NCBI RefSeq assembly: GCF_900188035.1
Contig: NZ_FZNN01000009.1
Location: 107,372-171,371 of the forward strand
Length of the DNA: 64,000 nt
Direction of reading: 5' to 3'
DNA from: Puniceibacterium sediminis
GTDB lineage: Bacteria; Pseudomonadota; Alphaproteobacteria; Rhodobacterales; Rhodobacteraceae
This document shows positions 15,622-24,934 of this stretch, one piece after another (the first letter of the stretch is position 1; each line of letters opens with the position of its first letter). The notes beneath the pieces are model-generated. The model did not search any database, was not told the DNA's origin, and saw nothing but the letters and a program-made list of their open reading frames with translations. Both the position numbers and the translations under genes were made by a program.

Positions 15622-17507
15622 AAACCTCTATCGCCACAGTATCGGTTTCTGGAACCTTGCGTGAAAAGCTGGAAGCGATTGCCGCTGCCGGGTTTGACGG
15701 CGTTGAAATCTTTGAACAGGATTTCATCGTCGACGAAGGCAGCCCGCGCGACGTGGGCAACATGATCCGCGACCACGGGCTGGACATCACCCTGTTTCAA
15801 CCGTTCCGCGATTTCGAAGGCCTGCCCGTCGGCCCACTGCGCACCAAGGCGTTCGACCGCGCGCTGCGCAAGTTTGACCTGATGCAGGAGTTGGGCACCG
15901 ATCTTGTGCTGTTCTGTTCGTCCTGCCATCCCGAAAGTCTGGGGGGCATCGACCGCGCGGCGGATGATTTTTCCGAGCTTGGCGCGCTTGCCGCTGCGCG
16001 TGGCATAAGGGTGGGGTATGAGGCACTGGCCTGGGGGCGTCATGTCAACGATCACCGGGATGCCTGGGAAATCGTGCGCCGGGCGGATCATCCCAACATC
16101 GGTCTGATCCTCGACAGTTTTCACACCCTGGGCCGTGGCATTGATCCGGAAACGATCCGCCGCATTCCGGGTGACCGGATATTTTTCGTGCAGCTTGCCG
16201 ATGCACCAAAGATCGACATGGACCTGCTGTACTGGTCGCGCCACTTCCGTAACATGCCCGGTGAGGGTGATCTGGATGTGACGGGGTTCATGCAAGCCGT
16301 TATGGCGACGGGATATTCCGGGCCGATCAGCCTTGAAATCTTTAACGACCAATTCCGTGGCGGCCGCCCGGCAGCGGTGGCGCGCGATGGTTATCGGTCA
16401 CTGATCAGCCTTATGGACGACGTGCGCCGCGCCGAACCCGAGGTGTCCGTCGGTTTGCGCGACTTTCCGGCGCGGATCGACGTGCAGAACGTTGCCTTTC
16501 TGGAATTCGCGTCGCGCGGGAAAGAGGCGCGGTCACTGGAAACGCTGCTGGGCCAGCTGGGGTTTGCCCGGGTGGGGCAGCACCTGACAAAGGCGCTGGC
16601 GCTGTGGCAGCAGGGCGACATCCGCATCCTGATCAACGAGGAACCCGACGATTTCGCGGGATCAGTCTATCATGCGCGGGGCACCAGCATCTGCGATATC
16701 GGGCTGTCGGTATCTTCGGCTGCGGACACGGTCGCACGCGCGCGGGCGCTGGGGGCCGAGCCGTTTTCTCAGGCGGCAAGCCCCGAGCAGCGCGAAATTC
16801 CCGCGATCCGGGGGCTGGGGGGCAGCCTGCTGCATTTCCTGGATGGATCAGAGGCGCTGTCGGATGTCTGGTCCGCCGAATTCACGCCCGTCAGTGACGC
16901 GGCTGCGGGGGCCGGTCTGGCGCGGATCGACCACATCGCCCAGACCATGACCTATGACGAAATGCTCAGCTGGTCGCTGTTCTACACCTCGCTTTTCAAC
17001 ATGACAAAATCGGCCATGGTGGATGTGACGGACCCGGACGGGCTTGTGCGCAGTCAGGCGCTTGGCGCGCGATCCGGCGCGTTCCGGATCACCCTGAATG
17101 GGGCCGAGACGCACCGCACCTTTGCCGGCAGCTTCCTTGCCGAAAGCTTTGGCGCGCCGGTGCAGCATGTGGCGCTTGCCACTGACGACATCTTTGCCAC
17201 GGCCCGGGCGCTTGCTGACTGCGGGTTTGAATCGCTCGCCATGTCGAACAATTATTACGCCGACCTCGCGTCGCGTTTTGATATTCCGGACGAGGCTTTC
17301 GAGATGATGCGCAAATATAACATCCTTTATGATCAAGATGATCAGGGGGAATTCCTGCAAATCTATTCGAAACCTTTCGCGGGTGGCATGTTCTTTGAAA
17401 TCCTTGAGCGGCGGGACGGTTACAACGGATATGGCGCGCCGAATGCCCCATTCCGCATTGCCGCCCAGAAACGCATGATGCGCGGAAAAGCCATTCCAAA
17501 ACTTTAG
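15618..17507 (+). CDS. quiC: 3-Dehydroshikimate dehydratase, QuiC1-type fusion (TIM barrel plus HPPD-like domain)
   Basis: A 629-residue two-domain protein. Residues 1 to about 275 are a xylose-isomerase-like TIM barrel (IATVSVSGTLREKLEAIAAAGFDGVEIFEQD, read in parts), with metal-binding acidic and His residues at EALAWGRHVN, LDSFHTLGRG and SLEIFND. Residues from about 290 form a VOC/4-hydroxyphenylpyruvate-dioxygenase-like half (LARIDHIAQTM, FEILERRDGYNGYGAPNA). This fusion and length match QuiC1 of Pseudomonas putida, which dehydrates 3-dehydroshikimate to protocatechuate in the first domain. It ends the operon, so the pathway stops at protocatechuate here; ring-cleavage genes must be elsewhere. 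Confidence 0.88.
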   Translation: MKTSIATVSVSGTLREKLEAIAAAGFDGVEIFEQDFIVDEGSPRDVGNMIRDHGLDITLFQPFRDFEGLPVGPLRTKAFDRALRKFDLMQELGTDLVLFCSSCHPESLGGIDRAADDFSELGALAAARGIRVGYEALAWGRHVNDHRDAWEIVRRADHPNIGLILDSFHTLGRGIDPETIRRIPGDRIFFVQLADAPKIDMDLLYWSRHFRNMPGEGDLDVTGFMQAVMATGYSGPISLEIFNDQFRGGRPAAVARDGYRSLISLMDDVRRAEPEVSVGLRDFPARIDVQNVAFLEFASRGKEARSLETLLGQLGFARVGQHLTKALALWQQGDIRILINEEPDDFAGSVYHARGTSICDIGLSVSSAADTVARARALGAEPFSQAASPEQREIPAIRGLGGSLLHFLDGSEALSDVWSAEFTPVSDAAAGAGLARIDHIAQTMTYDEMLSWSLFYTSLFNMTKSAMVDVTDPDGLVRSQALGARSGAFRITLNGAETHRTFAGSFLAESFGAPVQHVALATDDIFATARALADCGFESLAMSNNYYADLASRFDIPDEAFEMMRKYNILYDQDDQGEFLQIYSKPFAGGMFFEILERRDGYNGYGAPNAPFRIAAQKRMMRGKAIPKL

Positions 17508-17543
17508 GCGGGATTGGCAAAAAACAGAAGCTTTCCAAAGCCT

Positions 17544-17578
17544 GGGCGGCTATCTGACCTGCGTCTGCGCCCGTTTTT
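17544..17578 (+). terminator. Weak candidate terminator after quiC
   Basis: GGGCG (17544-17548) can pair with CGCCC (17568-17572), followed by GTTTTT. The stem is short and the loop large, so support rests mainly on its place 37 bases after the quiC stop. The rest of 17508-17808 holds no gene that I can support. Confidence 0.3.
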
Positions 17579-17808
17579 GACCGAACGCATCAGATGCGTT
17601 GTTCTGGTGACAGTCCGCCTGTTTTTCATATGCAGGACACTGGAAAATTGCACAGGTTTCCCCAGCTTCATGCCAGCCCGCCACCTGCCCTGAGCAGCGG
17701 CGGGGATCATTAGTCTGCCCGACAGTCAAAGGTTGTTCGGGTCCGCGATTTAGCCGCTATGTTTTGCGCCGCTTCCATCGTAGTCTCTCGCGAAACAACG
17801 AGAAACAT

Positions 17809-20346
17809 ATGTTCTTTTTTATCCTGCAAAATATGGCCCTTCTGATATTTGCCGGTATCGGTGCCTATGCGATCTTCTCCAACGGCGAGTTGAAAAAAGA
17901 CAAATCGCGCAGGCAGATCGCGATTGGCCTGGTGATGGGAGTCATGGTCTTTTTGATCTCACTTGACGCCTTCATCATCGAAGGCGTGCAGGGACCGTTG
18001 GATGGAAAGACCGGATTGCTTTTGTATGCGGGATACCTTGGGGGTCCGGTCGGTGGCCTGATAGCGGCAGCGTTTGGCACCCTGGTACGCATTTTCATCG
18101 GCGGGCCGAACGTGGCGATCGGTGTCGCCATGTATAGCGTATTCGCCATGTTCGGCGCGTTAGTCGGCTGGATATATCCGCCTAAAAAATGGCCCCGGGT
18201 GCCGAAAAAGGCCATCGCAATACTGATTGTCGGATCGGTGGTGCTGCAGTTTCTGCCTGCTCCGATTTTCCGCTGGAATCAGGCGGCTGATCCGTCGGCA
18301 TCCATCGTTCTTGTCGGTGTCGCGCTTGCTGTGGCTGGGGGGCTGTCGACCGCAGTCATGACGTTCCTCCTGCGATATGCCAATATCGCCGCTTCGGTCC
18401 GTACCGCGTCTACGAGAATGGGGCGTCGGCTTGGCCTTGCGGTAAAAGCGGCGCACATAGGCATTTTCGAGCGCGAAGCAGGCACCGATACAGCATGGCT
18501 GGATGAGGGGATGTTCAGGATACTGGGCCTGCCCGGCGACGGCGGTGATGTTCATGTGGCGGACTGGATGAAAATGATGCTTCCCGAGGATGTGGCCGAA
18601 TTTGGTGAGGTTGTGAAACAGGTCTGGCAGGGCAATCCGCCAGACACCCCGACTCACTTTCGAATTGTCCGCCCCGACGGGGAAATCAGGAATATCCAGG
18701 CGCACTGGGCGACGGAACCGCCTGGCAGCAGCACGGTAAAACGGGTTGTCGGGATCTATGAGGACGTAACCCTTATTCTCCATGCGCGGGCAAAAGAGAT
18801 GGAGGCAGAAACACGGCTGGGCAAGATAATCGCAAACCTGCCGGGTGCACTGCACAGCATGGACGTGCAGCCCGACGGGCAAAAGAGAATTAAGTTTATC
18901 AGCCCCTACTGCTACAACATTTGGGGCTACTCCAGCGATGAATTCATGGCCAAACCGGAATTGTTGGAAGAAATGCACGATCCGGCTGATCTGCCGGAGA
19001 TGATGAAGGCCTTCAAGCGCGCGGCCAAGACGCTGCAACCGATCAACCGCCGTTTTTCGATCACCACGCGCGCCGGTGAACCAAAGTGGCTTGAGATGCA
19101 CGCGAGCGCGTCGCGGCTTGAGGACGGATCAGTTCAGATCGACAGTATCTTTCTGGACCTGACCACCGAAGTCATTGCGCAGAAACAGCTTCAGATGCAG
19201 ATGCGCGTTTCCCATCAGGCGCAGAAGAACGAAAGCATCGGCCAATTGACCGGTGGTGTGGCGCATGACTTCAACAACCTTCTGGCAATCATCATGGGCA
19301 ATCTTGAATTGTTGCGGGACGAATTGTCGGACGAGGATCACCTGGATATGATCGATGCGGGCATCGCGGCAAGCGTGCGGGGGGCCGACCTAACCCGCGC
19401 CATGCTAGCCTTTGCCCGCAAAGCCAGTCTTGAACCCAGCGTGATTGACCTCAACAAGCTGGTTCGTGACACGAAAAACTGGACGGGGCGCACCCTTCCG
19501 ACCAGTATCGAAGTTGAAACCTCGCTTCTGGCGGGACTATGGCCGATCGAAGCTGACCCAAGTTCGACCGAAAGCGCGTTGTTGAACCTGATCCTGAACG
19601 CCCGTGACGCGATGGATTTGTCCGGAAAGCTGACGATAGAAACCGCAAACATCAGAATCGACGGCGAGTATGTCGACACCCGCGAGGTCGATCTGAAGCC
19701 GGGCCGCTATGTCATGCTGGCCGTCAGTGACACAGGGCATGGTATCCCGGCCGAGATGCTTGATCATATTTTCGAGCCGTTCTTTTCGACCAAGGGGCCT
19801 GGCAAAGGCTCGGGGCTGGGGCTTTCGATGATCCAGGGTTTCATGCGCCAGTCTGGCGGAACGGTCCGGGTCTATTCAGAGCCCGGCGTCGGCACGACGT
19901 TCAAGCTGTACTTCAGATCGTCGCAAACCAGTGTTGAACCTGTGATGCCACGGGAGAAGGCAAACCTTGACGAAACCCAAAGTGGCCGGATCCTTTTGGC
20001 AGAGGATCAGGAAGACGTCCTGCAGGTGCTTGTGATGTCGCTGGAAAAAGCCGGATACGATGTCACGCCGGCCCATTCCGGCGACGAAGCTTTCGAGCTG
20101 TTCAAAGCTAACCCCAATTTCGACTTGCTGCTGACCGACATCGTGATGCCGGGAAAACTGTTGGGAACCACGCTGGCGCAAGCCCTGCGCGAACTTGATC
20201 CGAACCTGCGGGTCGTGTTCATGTCCGGATACGCCAGCGAAGCGACGGTGCACGGAAACGGTCTGCGCCCCGAAGATATCCGTCTGATGAAGCCGGTTCA
20301 GCGCCATGATCTGCTGGCCGCTGTCGCGCAATTACTGAAGAAGTAG
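17809..20346 (+). CDS. Hybrid sensor histidine kinase, LytS-like 5TM sensor, PAS domains and C-terminal receiver
   Basis: An 845-residue membrane kinase. ATG at 17809 begins the hydrophobic FFFILQNMALLIFAGIGAYA; an earlier TTG at 17764 adds only a polar stretch. Residues 1 to about 200 form a 5TMR-LYT type sensor with the PLDGKTGLLLYAGYLGGP and GGLIAAAFGTLVR loops. One or two PAS-like domains follow (about 210-450, with NIWGYSSDEF). The kinase core has GGVAHDFNN with phospho-histidine H486, LNARDAM (N box), DTGHGIP and GSGLGLSM. The C-terminal receiver has LLAEDQEDV and phospho-acceptor D777 in LLTDIVMPG. No separate response regulator is adjacent, so output probably goes by phosphotransfer. 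The stimulus is unknown. Confidence 0.92.
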   Translation: MFFFILQNMALLIFAGIGAYAIFSNGELKKDKSRRQIAIGLVMGVMVFLISLDAFIIEGVQGPLDGKTGLLLYAGYLGGPVGGLIAAAFGTLVRIFIGGPNVAIGVAMYSVFAMFGALVGWIYPPKKWPRVPKKAIAILIVGSVVLQFLPAPIFRWNQAADPSASIVLVGVALAVAGGLSTAVMTFLLRYANIAASVRTASTRMGRRLGLAVKAAHIGIFEREAGTDTAWLDEGMFRILGLPGDGGDVHVADWMKMMLPEDVAEFGEVVKQVWQGNPPDTPTHFRIVRPDGEIRNIQAHWATEPPGSSTVKRVVGIYEDVTLILHARAKEMEAETRLGKIIANLPGALHSMDVQPDGQKRIKFISPYCYNIWGYSSDEFMAKPELLEEMHDPADLPEMMKAFKRAAKTLQPINRRFSITTRAGEPKWLEMHASASRLEDGSVQIDSIFLDLTTEVIAQKQLQMQMRVSHQAQKNESIGQLTGGVAHDFNNLLAIIMGNLELLRDELSDEDHLDMIDAGIAASVRGADLTRAMLAFARKASLEPSVIDLNKLVRDTKNWTGRTLPTSIEVETSLLAGLWPIEADPSSTESALLNLILNARDAMDLSGKLTIETANIRIDGEYVDTREVDLKPGRYVMLAVSDTGHGIPAEMLDHIFEPFFSTKGPGKGSGLGLSMIQGFMRQSGGTVRVYSEPGVGTTFKLYFRSSQTSVEPVMPREKANLDETQSGRILLAEDQEDVLQVLVMSLEKAGYDVTPAHSGDEAFELFKANPNFDLLLTDIVMPGKLLGTTLAQALRELDPNLRVVFMSGYASEATVHGNGLRPEDIRLMKPVQRHDLLAAVAQLLKK

Positions 20347-20394
20347 GGCACTTTCCCGCAACTTGTCGGGCTTGCCCCACGCCAGAAACGCGGC

Positions 20395-20423
20395 TGACGG
20401 GGATCGGTGGGCGGTCCCCGTCA
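20395..20423. terminator. Hairpin between convergent genes, possible bidirectional terminator
   Basis: TGACGGGGA (20395-20403) and TCCCCGTCA (20415-20423) are perfect 9-base complements around an 11-base loop. It lies midway between the stop codons of the hybrid kinase and the convergent propeller gene. There is no T run on either side, so termination is only suggested. Confidence 0.45.
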
Positions 20424-20436
20424 ACCACTTCACGCG

Positions 20437-21843
20437 TTACTGCGCGACAGGGCTGATCCGCGACAGGCGGTCACCCTTGGGGTCGTCCTTACCGCTGGTC
20501 TTGTTGACCGCCCAGATGTGGCCATGGCCATCGGCGCGCAGTTGGTTGGGCCGCGAGCCGCCATCCAGATTCGCCACAAGCTCGCCCTTGGTGTTCACCA
20601 CGGCAATCGTATTGGCGCTGCGTACTGAGACATAGGCAAGACGTGACACCGGATCAAAGGTCACGTTCAGGGGCTGGGCGCCAACCGGTGTGTCATGCAG
20701 CACCGCGCCGGTTTCCGCGTTCACGATCAGCAGATTGTCGCTTTGCTGCGAGACGACGAAAATCAGGTTTTCCCTGGCATCATAGGCCGCACCCGCCGCG
20801 CCTTTTGCGCCCTTGAGGGGCAGAACGGACACGTCACCGGTCGCAAGATCGATCAGCGCCGCTTCGTCGGTTTTCATCGATACATTCACCAGCTTCCCGT
20901 TTTCGCTGTCCAGATCCAGCGACATCGCGGAATATGCGCCGCCGCGCTGGCGCGACTTGATCTCGATCGGGGCAAGCTTTTCCAGCGTCCTGGTGTCGAA
21001 CACTTCGATCAGGCCAGTTCCGGTCGAACTGGCATAGGCACGTTCATTCGCGGTATCGACCACGACGTCACGCGGATGACCGACGGTTCCGGGTTCGAAC
21101 TGCTTGATCAGGGACAGGTCGGCCTGCTGGTAGACCGCGACGGAGTTTTGACGGGTGTTCGTGACCCAGACAGTGCCGTTGATATCGTCCACCGCCACGC
21201 CATAGACCGCGAACACACCGCCGTCGGACCCATCCGCCCGTGCCGGGGCCGCTGCGGGGGTCACTTCGGCAAGGACCTCCATCGTGGTCGCGTCAATTTT
21301 GGTCAGCGCGGATTGCTTGACTGGCGGGCGCCCGACCGCCGAGGCGACAAACACCGCGTCGGATGCTGCACTATATGCCACCTGATAAAGCCCGCTGGTC
21401 ACCGGCGCGCTGGTCACATCGAACAGATCCTGACCCGAGAGTGGGATCAGGGGCGAGATCTTCATCGTGACGATTTCCGCCGCGGCGGGGTTTTCTGCAA
21501 TCAGCAGGATCGGTTGCAAGCCGATGGCAGCTTCCTCGTCGACCGTCAGCTCAAAGCTGAACTTGCCCTCGGTATCGGCAACCAGCGGGCCGTCGGCGTT
21601 CAGAACCGTTGTGCCGCGCATCAGCGTGATTTGCTGCCCGGGCACCAGACGTTGGCCGGTGACGCTGACCTTGCTGCCCTTGTAGACCGGGCCGCCATCG
21701 ACGGCTGCGGCACGCACCATGCCGGAAAATTCCACCACGGGGGTGAAAAGGGTGTCGGCAAACGCGGGCGTGGCTGCCATGGTCATGGCGACGGCGGTCG
21801 CCCCCAGCAAGCTGCGCAGACGGTGTTGTGTGAGTTGAGCCAT
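20437..21843 (-). CDS. Periplasmic YncE-like beta-propeller protein of the FepA-linked cluster
   Basis: A 468-residue exported protein with a signal peptide ending AATPAFA. An N-terminal beta domain (about 30-150, VSVTGQRLVPGQQITL) precedes a seven-bladed YVTN/YncE-type propeller with repeats such as VYGVAVDDINGTVWVTNTR, PRDVVVDTANERAYASST and PLNVTFDPVSRLAYVSVRS. E. coli YncE is an iron-regulated periplasmic propeller linked to a TonB receptor (YncD). Here it is the last gene of a run that also contains cytochrome b561 and a two-component system divergent from a FepA-like receptor, so a role in ferric siderophore handling or sensing is plausible but not shown. Confidence 0.85.
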   Translation of the reverse strand: MAQLTQHRLRSLLGATAVAMTMAATPAFADTLFTPVVEFSGMVRAAAVDGGPVYKGSKVSVTGQRLVPGQQITLMRGTTVLNADGPLVADTEGKFSFELTVDEEAAIGLQPILLIAENPAAAEIVTMKISPLIPLSGQDLFDVTSAPVTSGLYQVAYSAASDAVFVASAVGRPPVKQSALTKIDATTMEVLAEVTPAAAPARADGSDGGVFAVYGVAVDDINGTVWVTNTRQNSVAVYQQADLSLIKQFEPGTVGHPRDVVVDTANERAYASSTGTGLIEVFDTRTLEKLAPIEIKSRQRGGAYSAMSLDLDSENGKLVNVSMKTDEAALIDLATGDVSVLPLKGAKGAAGAAYDARENLIFVVSQQSDNLLIVNAETGAVLHDTPVGAQPLNVTFDPVSRLAYVSVRSANTIAVVNTKGELVANLDGGSRPNQLRADGHGHIWAVNKTSGKDDPKGDRLSRISPVAQ

Positions 21844-21959
21844 AGTGTTCTCCTTGGCGTGTTGGTCGCATTGTTGGCTGGGCCGGAGAGCCGGTCTGGC
21901 TGCACGCCTGCGTTGGCGGGCGCGTGTTCAAAAGTGTTCGGTGGTTCAGGATTGCCCGA

Positions 21960-22571
21960 TCATTCTTCGTGCGTTTCCGTTTGTGGGTTTGCCGCGCCAC
22001 GCAGGCGATTGCCCGCCATTCTGTCCAGCGTCGCGTCCCGCCACATCCTCTGGTGCACGCCGACCATCACCACATGGCCAAGGATCAGAACCGCCATCCC
22101 CCAGGCGATTTCACCGTGCAGCGCATTGCCAAGGGTCACCATCCAGGCAAGCGGTGGCTGTTGGGCGCTGAAAATCTCGACGCCAAAGGGGGAAAATCCA
22201 CGATCGGACCCATAGGCGCGCACCAGCGCCGCCGCCGGAACCACGGCAAGCGCGAGGTAGAGCATCAGGTGCCCGGCACGGGCCGCGCGCCCCGCCATTC
22301 CGGGGGCGTAGGTCGGTCTGTTCCGGCGGTTGATCAGGGCCCACACAATACGCAGGACGATCAGAAGGAAAAGCAGCGTGCCGACATTCTGATGGGTCCC
22401 GACAAAGAAGGACACAAGCGGCGTCCGCCCCAGGATCAGCCGTAATCCCATGCCTAGGAATTGCCAGCCGATCAGCCCGGCCATCGTCCAATGCAGGCAG
22501 CGTGTGACCGTGCCATAGGCGACATGCGTGTCGCGCCACCGAATGGATTTCATCTCTGGGTTCGGGGTCAT
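21960..22571 (-). CDS. Cytochrome b561-type membrane heme protein
   Basis: A 203-residue protein with four hydrophobic helices: around LHWTMAGLIGWQFLGMGL, THQNVGTLLFLLIVLRIVWAL, GHLMLYLALAVVPAAAL and LHGEIAWGMAVLILGHVVMVG. The histidines in LHW, THQ, GH and LHGE/ILGH are at the positions used to bind two hemes b in the CybB group. Such proteins move electrons from ubiquinol across the inner membrane. In this cluster it could provide reducing power for periplasmic iron release from a siderophore, an idea from gene context only. It is 19 bases downstream of the sensor kinase gene and 116 bases before the propeller gene. Confidence 0.85.
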   Translation of the reverse strand: MTPNPEMKSIRWRDTHVAYGTVTRCLHWTMAGLIGWQFLGMGLRLILGRTPLVSFFVGTHQNVGTLLFLLIVLRIVWALINRRNRPTYAPGMAGRAARAGHLMLYLALAVVPAAALVRAYGSDRGFSPFGVEIFSAQQPPLAWMVTLGNALHGEIAWGMAVLILGHVVMVGVHQRMWRDATLDRMAGNRLRGAANPQTETHEE

Positions 22572-22590
22572 TTTTCAGGGCTTTCCAGGT

Positions 22591-23958
22591 TCATGTGCCG
22601 ACGCCTTTCGCCGGTGCGGATCGTTGTGGCAAAGACGCGCCGAGCGGAAGACGGATCTCGGCGCTCAGCCCGCCAGATGGGCGGTTGGAGAGGGTCAGCG
22701 TGCCGCCATGGTCCGTGACGATCCCCTTGGCGATCGAAAGGCCAAGGCCCACGCCGCCGGTCTTTTCGCTGCGGCTGGATTCTCCGCGCACGAAGGGTTC
22801 GACCACCGATTTCAGCTGCGCTTCGGGGATGCCGGGGCCATCGTCCTCGACCGTCAGGACAGCCACGTTGCCATCGCGGTTCAGACTGACAAAGGCCGAT
22901 CCGGTATAGCGTTTTGCATTCCCGATCAGATTGCCGATTGCGCGTGTCATGGCAACGCGCTGGAGCCGCGGCCGGGCGGACTGATGTATTCGCAGGTTGA
23001 CGTTCTGATCGGAACAGATGCGTTGCAGTAGTTCGGACAGGCTGGTTTCCTCTTCGGTCTCTGGTGAATGCTGGTCGCGGGCGTATTGCAGGAAATCACT
23101 GGTCATGACCGTCATTTCGTCCAGAATCCGGACCATCGGGGCGCTGATCGCTGGGTCGTCAACCAGCTCGGCACGGATGCGCAGGCTGGTGATCGGCGTG
23201 CGAAGATCATGCCCGATTGCGGCCAGAACGCGGGTACGTTCGTTTTCGAATTCGGCAATCCGTTGCTGCATGGTGTTGAACGCCGCCGCGGTATCGCGCA
23301 ATTCACGCGCGCCGCGTTCCCTGACACGGACGGACCGGTCACCGTTGCCTGCGGCCCGGGCCGCTGCGGCCAGTCGGCGCAGCGGATCGGTCATGCGCTG
23401 AATGAACCGCATTCCGACCAGAAGTGTTCCGCCCAGTGTCGCCAGCAGCGGAACGAAAAAGCCGACCTTCCACTTCCACGCCTTCAGGGTTGGCAGCGGG
23501 TAGACCAGTGAATTCAACCATTTGCCCGAATGCGGCCCGCCGTTCAGCTGAACCGACAGCAACAGCAGGAATGGCGTTTCTTCTGTCGCGTCGGTCGCGC
23601 CGTCGATCACCTTGACCGCATGCCCGGGCAGGGCTTGGGCGATGTCATTTTCGATATGGGGGACCGACTGCATTGACGATGATCCGACCGGCAGATCGTC
23701 AAGCGAAAACCGTGTGAACGCCGTGTTGCTGCGCGCCAGCGTCGTGGCTCCGGTTTGCGCATCGACGGATTCAAGCGCTGTGACAATGGCAACCAGCCGC
23801 CCCATGTCGCCCTGAACCCGCGCCGCCTGATCGAAACTGGTGCCTTCGCGTGCCAGCAGATAGGCGGCCACGAAATTCACTCCGATAAGCGAAGCCAGCA
23901 GCAGCAGCGCGAAGCGGGCGGACAATCCCGACGGAATTATTTTCTGGAGGCGTTTCAA
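22591..23958 (-). CDS. Two-component sensor histidine kinase of the FepA-linked locus (PfeS-like context)
   Basis: A 455-residue classical kinase. One membrane helix lies at about 15-37, a periplasmic sensor of some 130 residues follows (about 38-163), then a second helix (VGFFVPLLATLGGTLLVGM), a HAMP linker (MTDPLRRLAAAARAAGNGD), HisKA with phospho-histidine H250 in IGHDLRTP, and HATPase with LIGNAKRY, DDGPGIP and GVGLGLSI. Its start overlaps the stop of the response regulator gene (ATGA). A kinase/regulator pair facing an enterobactin-type receptor is the arrangement of PfeR-PfeS with PfeA in Pseudomonas, which senses the periplasmic ferric siderophore; that role is inferred here. Confidence 0.93.
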   Translation of the reverse strand: MKRLQKIIPSGLSARFALLLLASLIGVNFVAAYLLAREGTSFDQAARVQGDMGRLVAIVTALESVDAQTGATTLARSNTAFTRFSLDDLPVGSSSMQSVPHIENDIAQALPGHAVKVIDGATDATEETPFLLLLSVQLNGGPHSGKWLNSLVYPLPTLKAWKWKVGFFVPLLATLGGTLLVGMRFIQRMTDPLRRLAAAARAAGNGDRSVRVRERGARELRDTAAAFNTMQQRIAEFENERTRVLAAIGHDLRTPITSLRIRAELVDDPAISAPMVRILDEMTVMTSDFLQYARDQHSPETEEETSLSELLQRICSDQNVNLRIHQSARPRLQRVAMTRAIGNLIGNAKRYTGSAFVSLNRDGNVAVLTVEDDGPGIPEAQLKSVVEPFVRGESSRSEKTGGVGLGLSIAKGIVTDHGGTLTLSNRPSGGLSAEIRLPLGASLPQRSAPAKGVGT

Positions 23959-24674
23959 TTCAGGTATTCGACGGATGTCGCGATCCGATAGCCACCGCCC
24001 CAGTTGGTCAGAATGATCTGGTGCGGCTTGCTGTCGTCGCCCAGTTTCCTGCGCAGCCGACTGACAAGGTTGTCAACGGCGCGGTCATAGGCTGCCGCCT
24101 CTCGTCCGCGGATGGCATCAAGAAGCTTGGTGCGGGACACCACCTCGTTCGGGTGATCGAGAAGCACAGACAACAGCTTGTTTTCGCCGGTGGTGAGCAT
24201 GATTTCCGCGCCATCGTCGCAATAAACGCATTGCGCCGAAAAGTTGTGGCTGAACTGTTCAAACCTGCGCCGCGCACAGGCGGTTTCGTATTTTTGCTGC
24301 GGAACCCGGCGCAGCACAGCCCGGATCCGTGCCAAAAGCTCGGGCGGGTTGAACGGCTTGGTGATATAATCGTCAGCGCCAAGCTCGAGCCCCGCGATCA
24401 CCTGCGATTCATTTGTGCAGGCGGTCAGAAAGATGACCGGCGCCGTCCTGTTTTCGACCAGATACCGGCACAGGCTCAGGCCATCCTCGCCGGGCATCAT
24501 GATATCCAGCACGACAAGATGGATCGCCCAGTCGCTCAGCATCTTGCGCGCAAGCTTGGCATTCTCAGCGACACGTACCCTCAGGCCGTTCTTTTTCAGA
24601 TACTGCGCCAACGGATCGCGAATGTCGCGCGCATCGTCGACAATCATTATCTGCGGAGAGCTGAGTTCATTCAT
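23955..24674 (-). CDS. OmpR/PhoB-family response regulator of the FepA-linked locus (PfeR-like context)
   Basis: A 239-residue regulator. The receiver (residues 1 to about 120) has IMIVDDARD and phospho-acceptor D57 in VVLDIMMPGEDG, then FLTACTNES and the conserved lysine in ITKPFNPPELLARI. The C-terminal winged helix (about 145-235) has LTTGENKLLSVLLDHPNEVVSR and the recognition part YDRAVDNLVSRLRRKL. It is the first gene of the minus-strand operon and is divergent from the FepA-like receptor, with a 10-base-period direct repeat (TGCGACAA twice) between them that fits the tandem half-site binding of this family. Confidence 0.93.
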   Translation of the reverse strand: MNELSSPQIMIVDDARDIRDPLAQYLKKNGLRVRVAENAKLARKMLSDWAIHLVVLDIMMPGEDGLSLCRYLVENRTAPVIFLTACTNESQVIAGLELGADDYITKPFNPPELLARIRAVLRRVPQQKYETACARRRFEQFSHNFSAQCVYCDDGAEIMLTTGENKLLSVLLDHPNEVVSRTKLLDAIRGREAAAYDRAVDNLVSRLRRKLGDDSKPHQIILTNWGGGYRIATSVEYLN

Positions 24675-24810
24675 CGTGCGTGACCGGGCGCTGGTTTCTG
24701 AGAGCTGTTGTGCTGGCTGAAAGCCTGTCCGGTCAGGGTGGCGATTTGGCTACCGCGGACGGCTTTGTGTCCCCTGAAACGCAGACTTATGAAAGGTCGC
24801 GCGGAATTTT

Positions 24811-24828
24811 TGCGACAATTTGCGACAA
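24811..24828 (+). promoter_or_regulatory. Tandem direct repeat, candidate response-regulator operator
   Basis: TGCGACAA occurs at 24811-24818 and again at 24821-24828, an exact 10-base period within an AT-rich stretch of the divergent promoter region. It lies 107 bases before the receptor start and 137 bases before the regulator start. OmpR-family regulators bind head-to-tail half-sites at 10-11 base spacing. Confidence 0.5.
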
Positions 24829-24934
24829 AAAACATGCGGCCAAAACCTTGCTGCTCACAGGGCTGAATGGTTCAACGCCCGCAATAGCCCGCCGCCGCCA
24901 GCTGAAAATGCTTACGCTAATTCAGGAGCATGCG

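Noticed and set aside
20695..22215. A 506-codon plus-strand open frame
   Set aside because: It lies antisense to the YncE-like gene and cytochrome b561 gene, both of which have clear signal peptides, domains and spacing. The plus-strand product has no recognisable pattern.
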